DNA of 64,000 nucleotides from Deinococcus arboris. Its GTDB lineage: Bacteria; Deinococcota; Deinococci; Deinococcales; Deinococcaceae. Where the stretch lies: contig NZ_WQLB01000021.1 in NCBI RefSeq assembly GCF_009755355.1, forward strand, positions 16,269 to 80,268, given 5' to 3'. Within the stretch, counting starts at the first letter, position 1; the number at the start of each line of letters is the position of its first letter. This document shows, in pieces, positions 26,922 through 37,005 of this stretch. The position numbers and the translations under genes were made by a program. The notes under the pieces are model-generated. The model was not told the origin of the DNA, did not search any database, and saw nothing but the letters and a program-made list of their open reading frames with translations.

Positions 26922-27980
26922 ATGAAAGCCATCATCCCCGCTGCCGGCCTGGGCACACGTCTACGTCCCCTAACCTACACCCGGCCTAAGCCTGTGCTGC
27001 GCGTGGCGGGCAAGCCCATCATCCAGCACGCGCTGGAAACGCTGCAAGCAGCGGGGATCTCTGACATCGGCATCGTGGTTTCTGATATTACCCGCGACGA
27101 GATTCAGCACGCCATAGAACATGTCTCGCAGGTCAGGGTCACCCTGATTAACCAGCACGAGCAGCTCGGCCTGGGCCACGCTGTGCTGACGGCCCGCGAC
27201 TGGGTAGATCAGGACGACTTCTGTGTGTATCTGGGCGACAACCTCTTTGAGTTTGGGGCGGCGCCCTTTGTAGAGCGCTTTCAGGCCGAGCGCCCCAGTG
27301 CCCTCATTGCCCTTGTGCAGGTGGAAGACCCCACCGCCTTTGGGGTGGCCCAGTTGGACGGCACCCGCATCACGCGGCTGGTCGAGAAGCCCAAGAACCC
27401 GCCCAGCAATCTCGCCGTGGCCGGGTTGTACTGCTTTACACCTGAGATTTTCTCTGTACTAGACGGCATGCCGGCCTCGGCCCGTGGTGAATACGAGATT
27501 ACCGACGGGATCCAGGGATTGATTGAGCGGGGCTGCGCCGTGACAGGGCAGGCCGTGAAAGGTTGGTGGAAGGACACGGGCCGTCCCGCTGACCTGCTGG
27601 ACGCCAATCGCCTACTGCTGGAACGCACCGAAACCAACATTCAGGGTGAGGTCAGCGCGTCGCAGATTACCGGCCGCGTGGTCATTCCCGCCTCGGCACG
27701 GGTCGTTCGCAGCAAGATTGTCGGTCCCGTCATGCTGGGGGACAACGTGGTCATTGAGGACGCCTACATAGGACCTTTTACGAGTATTGGCGACGGCAGC
27801 GTGGTGCGCGGCGCCGAGGTTGAGCACAGTGTAGTGGACGAAGGTGCGCGCATCGAGAATGTGAACCGGCGGCTGCAAGACTGTCTGATTGGCGTGCGTG
27901 CACAGGTGCGCGGCGGGCACACCATCCCGCGCGCCCACAAGCTGACCATCAGCGACGCCAGCGTGGTCGAGCTGGCCTGA
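26922..27980 (+). CDS. Glucose-1-phosphate thymidylyltransferase-like NDP-sugar enzyme, long form
   Basis: 352 residues: N-terminal nucleotidyltransferase with [22 protein letters not shown] (shown in part), [11 protein letters not shown] metal site and [18 protein letters not shown], then a left-handed beta-helix tail ([32 protein letters not shown]). This is the long RmlA/StrD type rather than the short RmlA. It activates a hexose 1-phosphate with dTTP or UTP. It is divergent from the BY-kinase operon, 248 bp away, and likely feeds the polysaccharide. No rmlB or rmlC is seen, so the final sugar is unclear. Confidence 0.85.
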   Translation: MKAIIPAAGLGTRLRPLTYTRPKPVLRVAGKPIIQHALETLQAAGISDIGIVVSDITRDEIQHAIEHVSQVRVTLINQHEQLGLGHAVLTARDWVDQDDFCVYLGDNLFEFGAAPFVERFQAERPSALIALVQVEDPTAFGVAQLDGTRITRLVEKPKNPPSNLAVAGLYCFTPEIFSVLDGMPASARGEYEITDGIQGLIERGCAVTGQAVKGWWKDTGRPADLLDANRLLLERTETNIQGEVSASQITGRVVIPASARVVRSKIVGPVMLGDNVVIEDAYIGPFTSIGDGSVVRGAEVEHSVVDEGARIENVNRRLQDCLIGVRAQVRGGHTIPRAHKLTISDASVVELA

Positions 27981-28159
27981 ACGCGGTGGACAGTGCTGGC
28001 GGGCAGGGTTCATCCGCCGGTTCACACCCAGCGGCCAGCGGGGCCGCCGAGACTGAGGCTGCCGAGCGGCTGTCAAGCTCCGCTCGGGTTTCAGGTTCCG
28101 GGGCCGGGCACCGTGCCGCCGCCAGGGTTCTGTGAGCCTGGGCGCTCTATCATGACCGC

Positions 28160-28761
28160 ATGACGGATTCACCTCGAATTCACCTGGGGTCGGTGCTGCG
28201 CGCCTCTTCGGACGACGCGCATGCCCAGGGCACCCTTGATGACCTCCAGTATGAGCAGGGCGGCGAGAAGCTGACCTTGCGCTTTGCCCAGCCCGCACCG
28301 TTCGAGGTCAGCGTCAATGCCCTGGGCGGCCATGAGCTCTACTTGCAGGGGTCCTTCGAGCCGGTGGTGGTCATGGAGTGTGCCCGTTGCCTGCGCGACG
28401 TGGCGGTGCCCCTGGACCTGACCCTGGGCACCCTGATGCGCCACGACCCCAGCGCCGACGCGCCTTACCTGGAAGAAGCCGAGTCCGGTGAGGAGGTCCT
28501 CGTCTTCAGCTCACCGGAGCTGGACCTAAGCGCCTACCTGGCTGAAACCACCCTGCTGGCCGCGCCGCTGAGCGTGCTGCACGACGAGGCGTGTAAGGGT
28601 CTGTGTCAGGTGTGCGGCCACGACCTGAATGAAGGGCCGTGCGCCCACATGGCCCAGGTCCCGGTTGAAGAAATTGACGACGCCCTGGGCGCCCCCGAAG
28701 GCTCACTGCACGCCAAGCAGAACCCGTTTGCTGCCCTGGCAGACCTGAAGGTGCCCGAGGA

Positions 28762-28765
<4 letters not shown>
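28160..28765 (+). CDS. YceD/DUF177-family protein
   Basis: 201 residues with the family pattern: [16 protein letters not shown] (first Cys pair), [20 protein letters not shown] and [13 protein letters not shown] near the C-terminus. The family is linked to 23S rRNA accumulation and is usually encoded just before rpmF; here moaC follows instead. TATCAT lies 6 nt before the ATG, a possible leaderless promoter. Stop overlaps moaC start (GTGA). Confidence 0.85.
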
Positions 28766-29238
<473 letters not shown>

Positions 29239-29303
29239 ACGGGTTGCCGGTCTGAGGCGACACGGCGGGAACCTCTGGCGACCTTCCACCGTAGAGGGGC
29301 CGT

Positions 29304-30947
29304 ATGGGCGCGGAGACTGACATGTTCAGGGCAGGGCCGCCGTGGCTCCGCCTCCTTCACCAGGAAGCGGACGGTGACCTGACGCCCGCAGAGGCGGCGC
29401 TCCTGGCGGCTGTGCCGGACCAGACCGAGGTGGCCCGGCAACGGGACCGGCTGGCCGCAGCGGCCCACGCCCTCACGGTGCTCCCTCCCCTGCCCCGCAG
29501 TGTGGCAGCGGCGGTGGCCCAGGACATCCGGCTGCACGCGGCGCTCCGAACCCCTCTGCCTGTGGCCCCGACCTCGGTGGCGGCAGCCGTGGCAGCCGAG
29601 GTGAAGCTGGACTGTACGCTGGCGCTGACCGCCCCCCCAGCCCTGCCGCGCAGCGTGGCCGCCCAGGTCTCGCAGCTGGTGAGGGTCAGCCACGCCCTTC
29701 AGACCGGCCCCGCGCTGCCGCACTCGGTGGCGCCACAGGTGGCCGCCGAGATTGCCACTGCCGCGCGGCTTCAGGCCGCCGCACCAGTCCTGCCGCGCAG
29801 TGTGGCCGCGCAGGTCAGCCAGCGCCTGGCCGAGGAGCAGGTTCTGACGCGCACTGGCTCCGCGCCACTGCCTGTGCCCTCTGCCGCCGCCGCACTCATT
29901 GGCACGCAGCGCAACCCTGCGCCCCTGATCCTGGTGGGGTCGCTGCTGACGGCCCTGACGGTGCTGGCGGTCTCCAGCGCCTGGCCCAACCTGACGGCAG
30001 GGGCGCTGGTGCTGCAAACCCTGCTGGCCCAGGTGTCGCCGCTGGCCGGGGTGGGCCTGGGGCTGGCCCTGCTGACCAGCCTGCTGGTGGCGTGGCGACC
30101 AGTCCCGGCGGCGCAGCGGTACGGAGGTCTGGCCTTTGCCCTGAGCGCCGTGCTGACCCTGCCGGCCCTGTACGCGGTCACCCAGAGCGGCACCATCCGC
30201 TTTGGGGAGGATGTGGTCGTCAGTGGTCCGGTGAGAGGCAACGTGATTGCGGTGGGCGGCAACGTGGAGTTGCAGCCCAGCGCCCAGGTGTCAGGCGAGG
30301 TGGTGACGCTGCTGGGCGACGTGCGCCGCGCGGCTGGGGCCCGCGTGCAGGGGCGCGTGAACGCCCTGCTGGGCCACGCCCCTGGTGACCGGGAAGCCCT
30401 GGAAACGCCGGTGCCGCCTGGCCTCGGGGCGGTGACGGCCGCTGCTTTCCGGCCCGTGCTGGGCTGGCTGGGCGGCGCCGCCTGGCCGCAGGTGTTCGTG
30501 ACGCTGACGGGCGGCGCCCTGCTGCTGCTGTTTGTCTCGGGGCTGGCGCCTCTACTGGCCCGCCGCCAGCGGCACGCCCCGGTGCGGACGCTGGCGCTGG
30601 GCGTGCTGGCACTCTCGGCCCTGCTGGGGCCGGCGGCAGGGCTGGCGCTGGTGGGGCTGCTGGGGCCAGCCATGATTGCGCTGGCGCTCTCGGCGCTGCT
30701 AACGGCTGTGGGCCTGAGTGTCAGTGCCTACGACGCCGGGCGGGCGCTGGCCGTGCGCGCCCGGCTGCCCCTGCCGGATGTGGTGGGCGCCATGCTGGGC
30801 CTGAGTGCCGTGGCCGCCAGCATCAGCCTGCCGCCGCTGGCGTTCGCCGCCGCGTTGGTGGGCGGCTGCTGGGGTGCAGGAACCCTCCTGCTGACCCGCA
30901 CCGCCTCTGACACTGAGGCGCCGGCCCCACTGCCAACGGCGGCCTGA
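29304..30947 (+). CDS. Repeat-bearing membrane protein with bactofilin-like segment
   Basis: 547 residues, family uncertain. Residues 15-57 resemble an anti-sigma-type helical start (LTPAEAALLAAVPDQTEVAR) without zinc ligands. Residues 58-184 hold five units of 24-26 residues with a core like PxLPRSVAAQV-Q (serines at 66, 91, 117, 141, 166). After membrane segments around 196-290, residues 293-352 (GEDVVVSGPVRGNVIAVGG; AQVSGEVVTLLGDVRR) look like a short beta-helix of the polymer-forming (bactofilin) kind; four or five more membrane segments follow. The role may be envelope organisation, which is inference. ATG 29304 has GAGGGG upstream; ATG 29322 has GGAG and is equally possible. Confidence 0.7.
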   Translation: MGAETDMFRAGPPWLRLLHQEADGDLTPAEAALLAAVPDQTEVARQRDRLAAAAHALTVLPPLPRSVAAAVAQDIRLHAALRTPLPVAPTSVAAAVAAEVKLDCTLALTAPPALPRSVAAQVSQLVRVSHALQTGPALPHSVAPQVAAEIATAARLQAAAPVLPRSVAAQVSQRLAEEQVLTRTGSAPLPVPSAAAALIGTQRNPAPLILVGSLLTALTVLAVSSAWPNLTAGALVLQTLLAQVSPLAGVGLGLALLTSLLVAWRPVPAAQRYGGLAFALSAVLTLPALYAVTQSGTIRFGEDVVVSGPVRGNVIAVGGNVELQPSAQVSGEVVTLLGDVRRAAGARVQGRVNALLGHAPGDREALETPVPPGLGAVTAAAFRPVLGWLGGAAWPQVFVTLTGGALLLLFVSGLAPLLARRQRHAPVRTLALGVLALSALLGPAAGLALVGLLGPAMIALALSALLTAVGLSVSAYDAGRALAVRARLPLPDVVGAMLGLSAVAASISLPPLAFAAALVGGCWGAGTLLLTRTASDTEAPAPLPTAA

Positions 30948-31110
30948 TCAGAGCGCTAAAACAGGAAGACAGGCAGGCCAAGGCTGAACCCGACAATTCT
31001 GTTCTGAGGTCTAAACAGGGCAGACGGCAAGCCATGGCACCCGGCTCTTAACTGTCAAGCGCCTTCATCCACCCTTGAGGAACGTGGGGGGCGCTATGCT
31101 CTGGCCTGTC

Positions 31111-31722
31111 ATGTACGTTGTCGTCGAAGGCCCCATCGGGGTGGGAAAAACAAGCCTGGCCCGGCGGCTGGCCGCGCGCCACAGCGCCGAGCTGAACCTG
31201 GAAATCGTGGAGGAAAACCCCTTTCTGGCCCGGTTCTATGCCCAGCCGGAAGCCTACGCCTTTCAGGTACAGGCTTTCTTTTTGCTGTCGCGCTTCAAGC
31301 AGCTCTCGGCGCTGTGGCAGCCCGGCCTCTACCGCGACTCGGTGGTCAGTGACTACCTGTTCGACAAGGACTTCATCTTTGCGGCCATGAACCTGAAAGA
31401 CGCCGAGTTTGCACTGTATGAAGACCTGTACAGCCACCTCTCGCCGCGTCTGCCCACGCCCGACCTGGTGGTGTACCTGCGCGCCGACACCGATGAGCTC
31501 CTGCGCCGCATTGCCCTGCGGGGCCGCCCCTTCGAGCAGGACATGAAAGCCGAGTACCTGGCCGACCTGACCGCGCGCTACGACGACTATTTCCGCAGTT
31601 ACCCACACCCTCACCTGACGGTGGACGCCGCCGGGCTGGACTTCGTGAACAACCCCGACGACGAGACCCAGTTGCTGGCTGCCGTGGACGCGGCGCTGGG
31701 CGCGGGTCAGGCGGCCGACTGA
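31111..31722 (+). CDS. Deoxynucleoside kinase (deoxyguanosine kinase-like)
   Basis: It phosphorylates deoxynucleosides for salvage. 203 residues with the P-loop VVVEGPIGVGKTSLARRL, VEENPFLARFY, the DRS-like YRDSVVSDYLFDKDF catalytic segment and RIALRGRPFEQD with the LID arginines. TATGCT ends 10 nt before ATG 31111, suggesting a leaderless transcript. It is followed by a second kinase of the same family; such pairs, one preferring dG and one dA, are known in several bacteria including Deinococcus. Which is which is not certain from sequence. Confidence 0.9.
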   Translation: MYVVVEGPIGVGKTSLARRLAARHSAELNLEIVEENPFLARFYAQPEAYAFQVQAFFLLSRFKQLSALWQPGLYRDSVVSDYLFDKDFIFAAMNLKDAEFALYEDLYSHLSPRLPTPDLVVYLRADTDELLRRIALRGRPFEQDMKAEYLADLTARYDDYFRSYPHPHLTVDAAGLDFVNNPDDETQLLAAVDAALGAGQAAD

Positions 31723-31819
31723 TGAGCAGGCAGTGGTCAGAAGTAGGTGGGGAGTGGAAAGAACCAGTTTGTCCCACGCCCTCTTCCCCACTCCCCAGAA
31801 CCGCAAGCGGAGCGAGCTG

Positions 31820-32443
<624 letters not shown>

Positions 32444-32497
32444 AGGGCCGAGGGGTCGCACCCGGCCCTGTGCCCTGGGACGCGCTACCCTGACCCC

Positions 32498-33115
32498 ATG
32501 CGCCGCCTCTTGCTGCTGAGTGCCGCCCTGCTGTCTGCGCCCCCAGCAGCCGCGCAGGGAGCGGCCGTCAGCACTGGTCCTACCTGCACAGCCCTCTGGG
32601 ACGGCCTTGACCCGGCCACTCTGCGGCCCGCCCGGGTGACGGCCCGCCGCCCCCTCCTGACCTTAGCCAGCGGCGAGCTGCACCCCACAGGCGTCATGAC
32701 GGGTGACCTGGTGCTGCAAGCCGCCAGCGTGGGTGGGCGGCGCTGCACCTATGTACCCGGCGACGCCTCTCGCACGGGCCTGCTGCGCGACCAGGAGACG
32801 CAGCCTCTGACGGTCAGCACCCTGACCCCCGGCACCTGGGAGCGGGACGCCAACGCGGGCCTGACCCTGACCCGCCAGGCCAACCAGTTGAGGCTGACCG
32901 GCATGGCCCTGTTCCCCACGGCGGGCGGCAGTGTGAACGCGGGCCATCTGAACGGCCCTCTGCGCCGCGCCGGAACGGCCGCCCCCTGGCTGTATGCCGA
33001 TGGCGACTGCACCGCCGCCCTGTGGCCGGTGGGCACCTGGCTGCTGGTGCTGGACAGTGGCACCTGTGGCGGCCTGAACGTGAGTTTCAGTGGGCTGTAC
33101 CGCCGGGTGCGGTAG
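32498..33115 (+). CDS. Secreted protein of unknown function
   Basis: 205 residues with a clear signal peptide (MRRLLLLSAALLSAPPAAAQ, cleavage after AAA/AQG). The mature part has five Cys (TCTALWDG, RRCTYVPG, DGDCTAAL, SGTCGGLN) and ends GLYRRVR. I know no family; it looks like a small disulfide-bonded beta protein. TACCCT ends 6 nt before the ATG. Confidence 0.65.
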   Translation: MRRLLLLSAALLSAPPAAAQGAAVSTGPTCTALWDGLDPATLRPARVTARRPLLTLASGELHPTGVMTGDLVLQAASVGGRRCTYVPGDASRTGLLRDQETQPLTVSTLTPGTWERDANAGLTLTRQANQLRLTGMALFPTAGGSVNAGHLNGPLRRAGTAAPWLYADGDCTAALWPVGTWLLVLDSGTCGGLNVSFSGLYRRVR

Positions 33116-33646
33116 AGGGATGACGTACCCAGGTCTACACCTTCCCTCTGGAGGCAGGTTCAGGAGCTGCATGTGTGTATGTCCTCTGGGTGGACCTCTC
33201 TGTCCCAATCCCATCAAGGAGCCGGAACCATTTCTGGCGACCTAGGGCGTGTCCTTTCCTGAGGAAGTCCTCTTTCTCCCTTTTGCGATTCAGGGCTGCA
33301 TTTGCAATGCCGGGCGGTATGGCCACAGCGAGAAGCGTTTTTAGAATTTCCTTTGAGCAGGAGGCTATTCACTTTTAGAACACGCCAGCAGGTCCGCTAC
33401 GCCAGGCGGAGAACTGGTGGCTAGAAGCTGGGCCAGCGAAGCCGCCCGTCCTCTCTTTGCACAGCTCGTTCTCGGGCAGTGGCCCACCCGCCTCCGTGCC
33501 TTCTGGCCAATGCGGCGAGTGGCTTTACGCCGCGCCTGAGCGGTCCAGCGCATGAGGCCGTGGAAACCGTTTGACAGGAAGTCAGCGTTAGCGACGACAG
33601 GAAATCCTCAGCAGGAGCTTGAGAACCAGCGGCACGCAGACCAGCG
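33116..33646. other. Gene-poor gap of ~530 bp
   Basis: Only short unconvincing frames are present on both strands. The minus strand around 33230-33340 (AALNRKREKEDFLRKGHA) has a protein-like look, as a gene remnant would, but I could not assign it. No repeat or RNA gene was recognised. Confidence 0.4.
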
Positions 33647-36600
33647 TTATCCAGCCACTGCCGTCAGCTCGGGGGGAATCTCGCCCAGGGCGGCGTGAAA
33701 GAGAGTCTGGGCACGTCGCAGGGCCCCCGCACGGGTTTCCGGCTCGCCCAGGCGCTCGTGGGCGTCTAGCAGGGCGCGGGTGGCCGCCACATCCAGCGGG
33801 TCGTGGGCCAGCAGGCGGCGCAGGTGCGGCAGCCCGCCCTGGGGGTCGTGGTAGGTCAGGCGCAGGGTGACCTCGCGCCAGCGGGCGTGCAGGGCGTCGC
33901 GCAGTTCGCCTGCCGCTGGCAGGTCGAGGTCGCCCAGAAACGGCCCCGCGTACGCCGCCGCCGCCTGGGCGTCCTGCCCCGCGTGCAGCGCCGCCAGAAA
34001 GTCGTCAAGGTCGGCCTGCACCCCAGCCAGCGCGTACCCGTACGCGGTGCGGGTCAGGGTGGCGGCGCCGCCCAGCGCCTCGCGCAGCCGGGTCAGGGTC
34101 TTGCGGAAACTGGCTTCGGCGCTGGCCTCGTCGGCGTCGGGCCACAGGGCCAGGGTCAGGCGCTCGCGGGTCAGGGCGGCCGGGTGACCCTCGCCGTAGT
34201 GGGCGCACACCAGCAGGCCCAGCAGTTCCTTGACCTTTCTGGCCCGCCAGGGCCGGACGCCGCCGGGCTGCTCCACCGCCACCGTGCCCAGCAGCCTCAG
34301 GCGGGTCTGGGCCGCCGGCACTGCGGCCGCCGGCCGCGCGTCCAGGGCCGCAGCAGCCTGCGGAAAACAGCCGCGCACGAACATCAGGTGGCCCTGCCCA
34401 TCTACCGCCTGCACCCCCGCCAGGCCCGTCTGCCACGCGGCGGCGCCGTCCTCGTCCTGCCGCACTTGCCAGACGGCGCGGGTCAGGTGCCATTCGGCCA
34501 GCACGCTGCGGTGCTGGGCCGCCTGCGCGTGGGCCAGGGCCACCGTCAGTTCAGTGCCGGCCTGGCCAGGGTCGCCCCGCACCAGCTGGGCCTGCGCGCG
34601 AATCAGGGCGGCGCGCGCCTGCAAGCCAGCGCCGTCATCGGGGCGCAGGCGGGCCACCTCGCCCAGCGCCGCCGCCGGGTCCCCCAGCAGCAGGTGAACC
34701 CGCGCGCGGGAATTCGGGTGGTCAGGGTAAAAGTCGTGGTCGGGCAGGGCCAGTTGCGCCCGCGCCTCATCCAGGCGGCCGGCCAGGGCCAGGGCCTCGG
34801 CAAAGTCGCTGGGGTTGGCGGCCCCCACGCTGGGCCAGATCTCGCAGGAGCGCTGCATCAGGGTCAGGGCCTCGCCAGGGTCGCCGCGCCACAGGCGGCA
34901 AATCCCCAGGTTCCACAGCAGGGCGGCCTCCACCCGCGCGTTGCCACTGGCCACCGCGCGGTGGTACTGACGCCAGGTGCCGGCCTCGGCGCTGGGGTAG
35001 TCCCCCTGCATCAGCTGCAAATAAGCCACATTGCCCTCTACGACCATCAGGCTGGCGACGTGGCCTTGGCGCACGATCAGGTCATGGGCGGCGCGCAGGT
35101 GCGTTTCGGCCTCAGCCCACAGGGACATGTGAATAGCGCTGGACCCGGCCGACATCAAGGCCCGCCAGTGGCGCCCGGCGCTCACCCCGTCCGCCGGAGG
35201 CTGCCCGGCAATCAGGGCTGCCGCCTCGCGCGACAGGTGCAGGCACAGGTGGTAATCACCGCGCCGCTGGTGCAGCCGCGCCAGGATGTCCAGCAGGTGC
35301 ATGCGCCGCAGCGGGTCGAGGCTGCCGGCCAGGGCCGATGTCAGTCCGGCCTCGGCCTCGTCCAGGTGACCCTGGTGAAGCAGGGTGCGGTACAGCACGT
35401 CTTCCAGCATCAGGTGCGGGGCGGGGGCCAGTTCCCCGGCGCGGGCCAGGCCCAGCCGCGCCGCCGCCAGGGCCTGCGGCAACTGTCCGCGCTCTGCCAG
35501 CGCCTGGGCCCGGAAGGCCAGCTGGGTCAGGGGCAGCGTGGCCGGGTCCTGGGCTGTTTCGGTCAGCACCTCGTTCCAGTGGCCCAGGGCGTCCAGGGCG
35601 GCGACCAGCGCCGCCTGCGCGGCGGCGTGGGCTGGGGCCATCTCCAGCAGCGCGCGGGCCTCGCGGATCACCTCGTGCGGGGCGGCGCGCTGCTGGGCCA
35701 GGGCCAGGGCCTGTTCGGTCAGGGCGCGCGCCTCTGGCAGGGCCGCCAACCGGGCGTGTCGGGCACGGGCCAGCACGTCCAGGTCGGCCTGCGCGGCGCG
35801 GGCGTGCAGGGTTTCCAGAACGCCCCAGTCCAGTTCGGCGCGGACCAGCGGCGGATACAGCGGATGGGCGCAGGTGTACTCGGCCGGCTGACCTGCGCCG
35901 TGCAGCCGCACCAGGTCGCGGTGCAGCAGCCAGTCGCGCGCCTGAGCGAAGGCCTCGTGGCCCAGACCCGCCACGGCGCGCCACGCCGGCTCTGGGGTGG
36001 GGACGTCCAGCACCGCCAGGGCACTCAGGGCGGCCCAGGGCGTGCGGGCCGCCTGGACTGGGCGCAGCCGCTCGCGCAGCACGGCCCCCAGCGAGCCTGG
36101 CAGCGACCCGGCGGGCGGCGGACAGAACTGCCAGTGGTGTTCGTGGCGGCTCAGGGCGCCGCGTTCGCGCAGCACCCGCAGCAGTTCGGCGCTGCGCAGA
36201 GGGTGACATTCAGCGTGGTCACGCAGCCACTCCAGCAGCCCCGGCGGCGGGTCCCCTCCCAGCGCGGCGCGCAGCAGCACCTCCAGGCTCCCGTCTGCCA
36301 GGGGCGCGAGGGTCAGCGCCGTGACCTCTGACCCGCTGGCGGCGCGGGCCAGCTGGGCGCTGCGGCCCAGTTCCTCGGCACTGCGCGCGGCGTCCGGATA
36401 CTCGGCCAGCGGGCGGGTGGTCAGCAGCAGCAGGGCGGGGCGCTCGTCCAGCAGCAGCCGCGTCCAGAGGGTGTTGAGAAAGGCGCGGGCCCCTTGCGGC
36501 TGGTCGTGCAGGTCTTCGGCAATCAGCAGCAGCGGGCGCGCGCGGCCCACGGCCCCGGCCACCGCGCGGGCCAGGGTGGCCGCCGGATCACTGGGACCGG

Positions 36601-36964
36601 CCGGCGGCGGCACCGTGGCCGGCCAGTCGCGGTTGAGATGGGGGCGGGCCGCCGCCAGAAACGCCGGGTCCCGCGACGACAGCAGTTCGGGCAGGGCCAG
36701 CAGCAAGGTGCCGATCAGGCCGCCCGGTGCCGCCAGGGCGACCGCCGCCTGCGGGTCCCGCGCGGCGTGGTCAGAAAGCGCGCGGGCCAGGTGGCTTTTG
36801 CCCAGGCCCGCCGCGCCTTCCAGCAGCACCAGTTCAGGCCGCCCACCGGCCTGGACAGCGGCCCAGAGGCCCTGCAACTGGGCCTGAATCTCAGGATGAA
36901 TCGGCTCGGACACGGTGGGGGCGGCCTCCTGGGCCTCAGTGTGCCGCAGGTCAGCAGCCTCCAC
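33647..36964 (-). CDS. AAA-TPR-BTAD transcriptional regulator
   Basis: 1105 residues in three parts. Residues 25-330 are a signalling ATPase: Walker A GAAGLGKS at 50-57, Walker B in PLLLIAEDLHD. Residues 330-850 are alpha-helical repeats of TPR type. Residues about 860-1105 are a winged helix (LRLLGTVAVEQPGGVRPWRARKV; RLTLALWPDADEASAEASFR) followed by a bacterial transcriptional activator domain (YAGPFLGDL; LLAHDPLDVAATRALLDAHERLG; LFHAALGEIPPEL). SARP-type regulators usually have the wHTH-BTAD first; here it is last. GTG 36964 start; divergent from murE by 41 bp. Target genes and ligand are unknown. Confidence 0.85.
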   Translation of the reverse strand: MEAADLRHTEAQEAAPTVSEPIHPEIQAQLQGLWAAVQAGGRPELVLLEGAAGLGKSHLARALSDHAARDPQAAVALAAPGGLIGTLLLALPELLSSRDPAFLAAARPHLNRDWPATVPPPAGPSDPAATLARAVAGAVGRARPLLLIAEDLHDQPQGARAFLNTLWTRLLLDERPALLLLTTRPLAEYPDAARSAEELGRSAQLARAASGSEVTALTLAPLADGSLEVLLRAALGGDPPPGLLEWLRDHAECHPLRSAELLRVLRERGALSRHEHHWQFCPPPAGSLPGSLGAVLRERLRPVQAARTPWAALSALAVLDVPTPEPAWRAVAGLGHEAFAQARDWLLHRDLVRLHGAGQPAEYTCAHPLYPPLVRAELDWGVLETLHARAAQADLDVLARARHARLAALPEARALTEQALALAQQRAAPHEVIREARALLEMAPAHAAAQAALVAALDALGHWNEVLTETAQDPATLPLTQLAFRAQALAERGQLPQALAAARLGLARAGELAPAPHLMLEDVLYRTLLHQGHLDEAEAGLTSALAGSLDPLRRMHLLDILARLHQRRGDYHLCLHLSREAAALIAGQPPADGVSAGRHWRALMSAGSSAIHMSLWAEAETHLRAAHDLIVRQGHVASLMVVEGNVAYLQLMQGDYPSAEAGTWRQYHRAVASGNARVEAALLWNLGICRLWRGDPGEALTLMQRSCEIWPSVGAANPSDFAEALALAGRLDEARAQLALPDHDFYPDHPNSRARVHLLLGDPAAALGEVARLRPDDGAGLQARAALIRAQAQLVRGDPGQAGTELTVALAHAQAAQHRSVLAEWHLTRAVWQVRQDEDGAAAWQTGLAGVQAVDGQGHLMFVRGCFPQAAAALDARPAAAVPAAQTRLRLLGTVAVEQPGGVRPWRARKVKELLGLLVCAHYGEGHPAALTRERLTLALWPDADEASAEASFRKTLTRLREALGGAATLTRTAYGYALAGVQADLDDFLAALHAGQDAQAAAAYAGPFLGDLDLPAAGELRDALHARWREVTLRLTYHDPQGGLPHLRRLLAHDPLDVAATRALLDAHERLGEPETRAGALRRAQTLFHAALGEIPPELTAVAG

Positions 36965-37005
36965 AAGCCGCCGCCGGGTGGCCGACTTCTGGCATGATGC
37001 GCCCC

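Noticed and set aside
29470..29860. Possible CRISPR or tandem DNA repeat
   Set aside because: The repetition is at protein level (25-residue units), with variable DNA and no spacer structure.
33803..36331. 842-residue plus-strand frame opposite the AAA-TPR-BTAD gene
   Set aside because: Low-complexity Gln/Gly/Arg sequence without domains, while the minus-strand frame has clear Walker and BTAD motifs.
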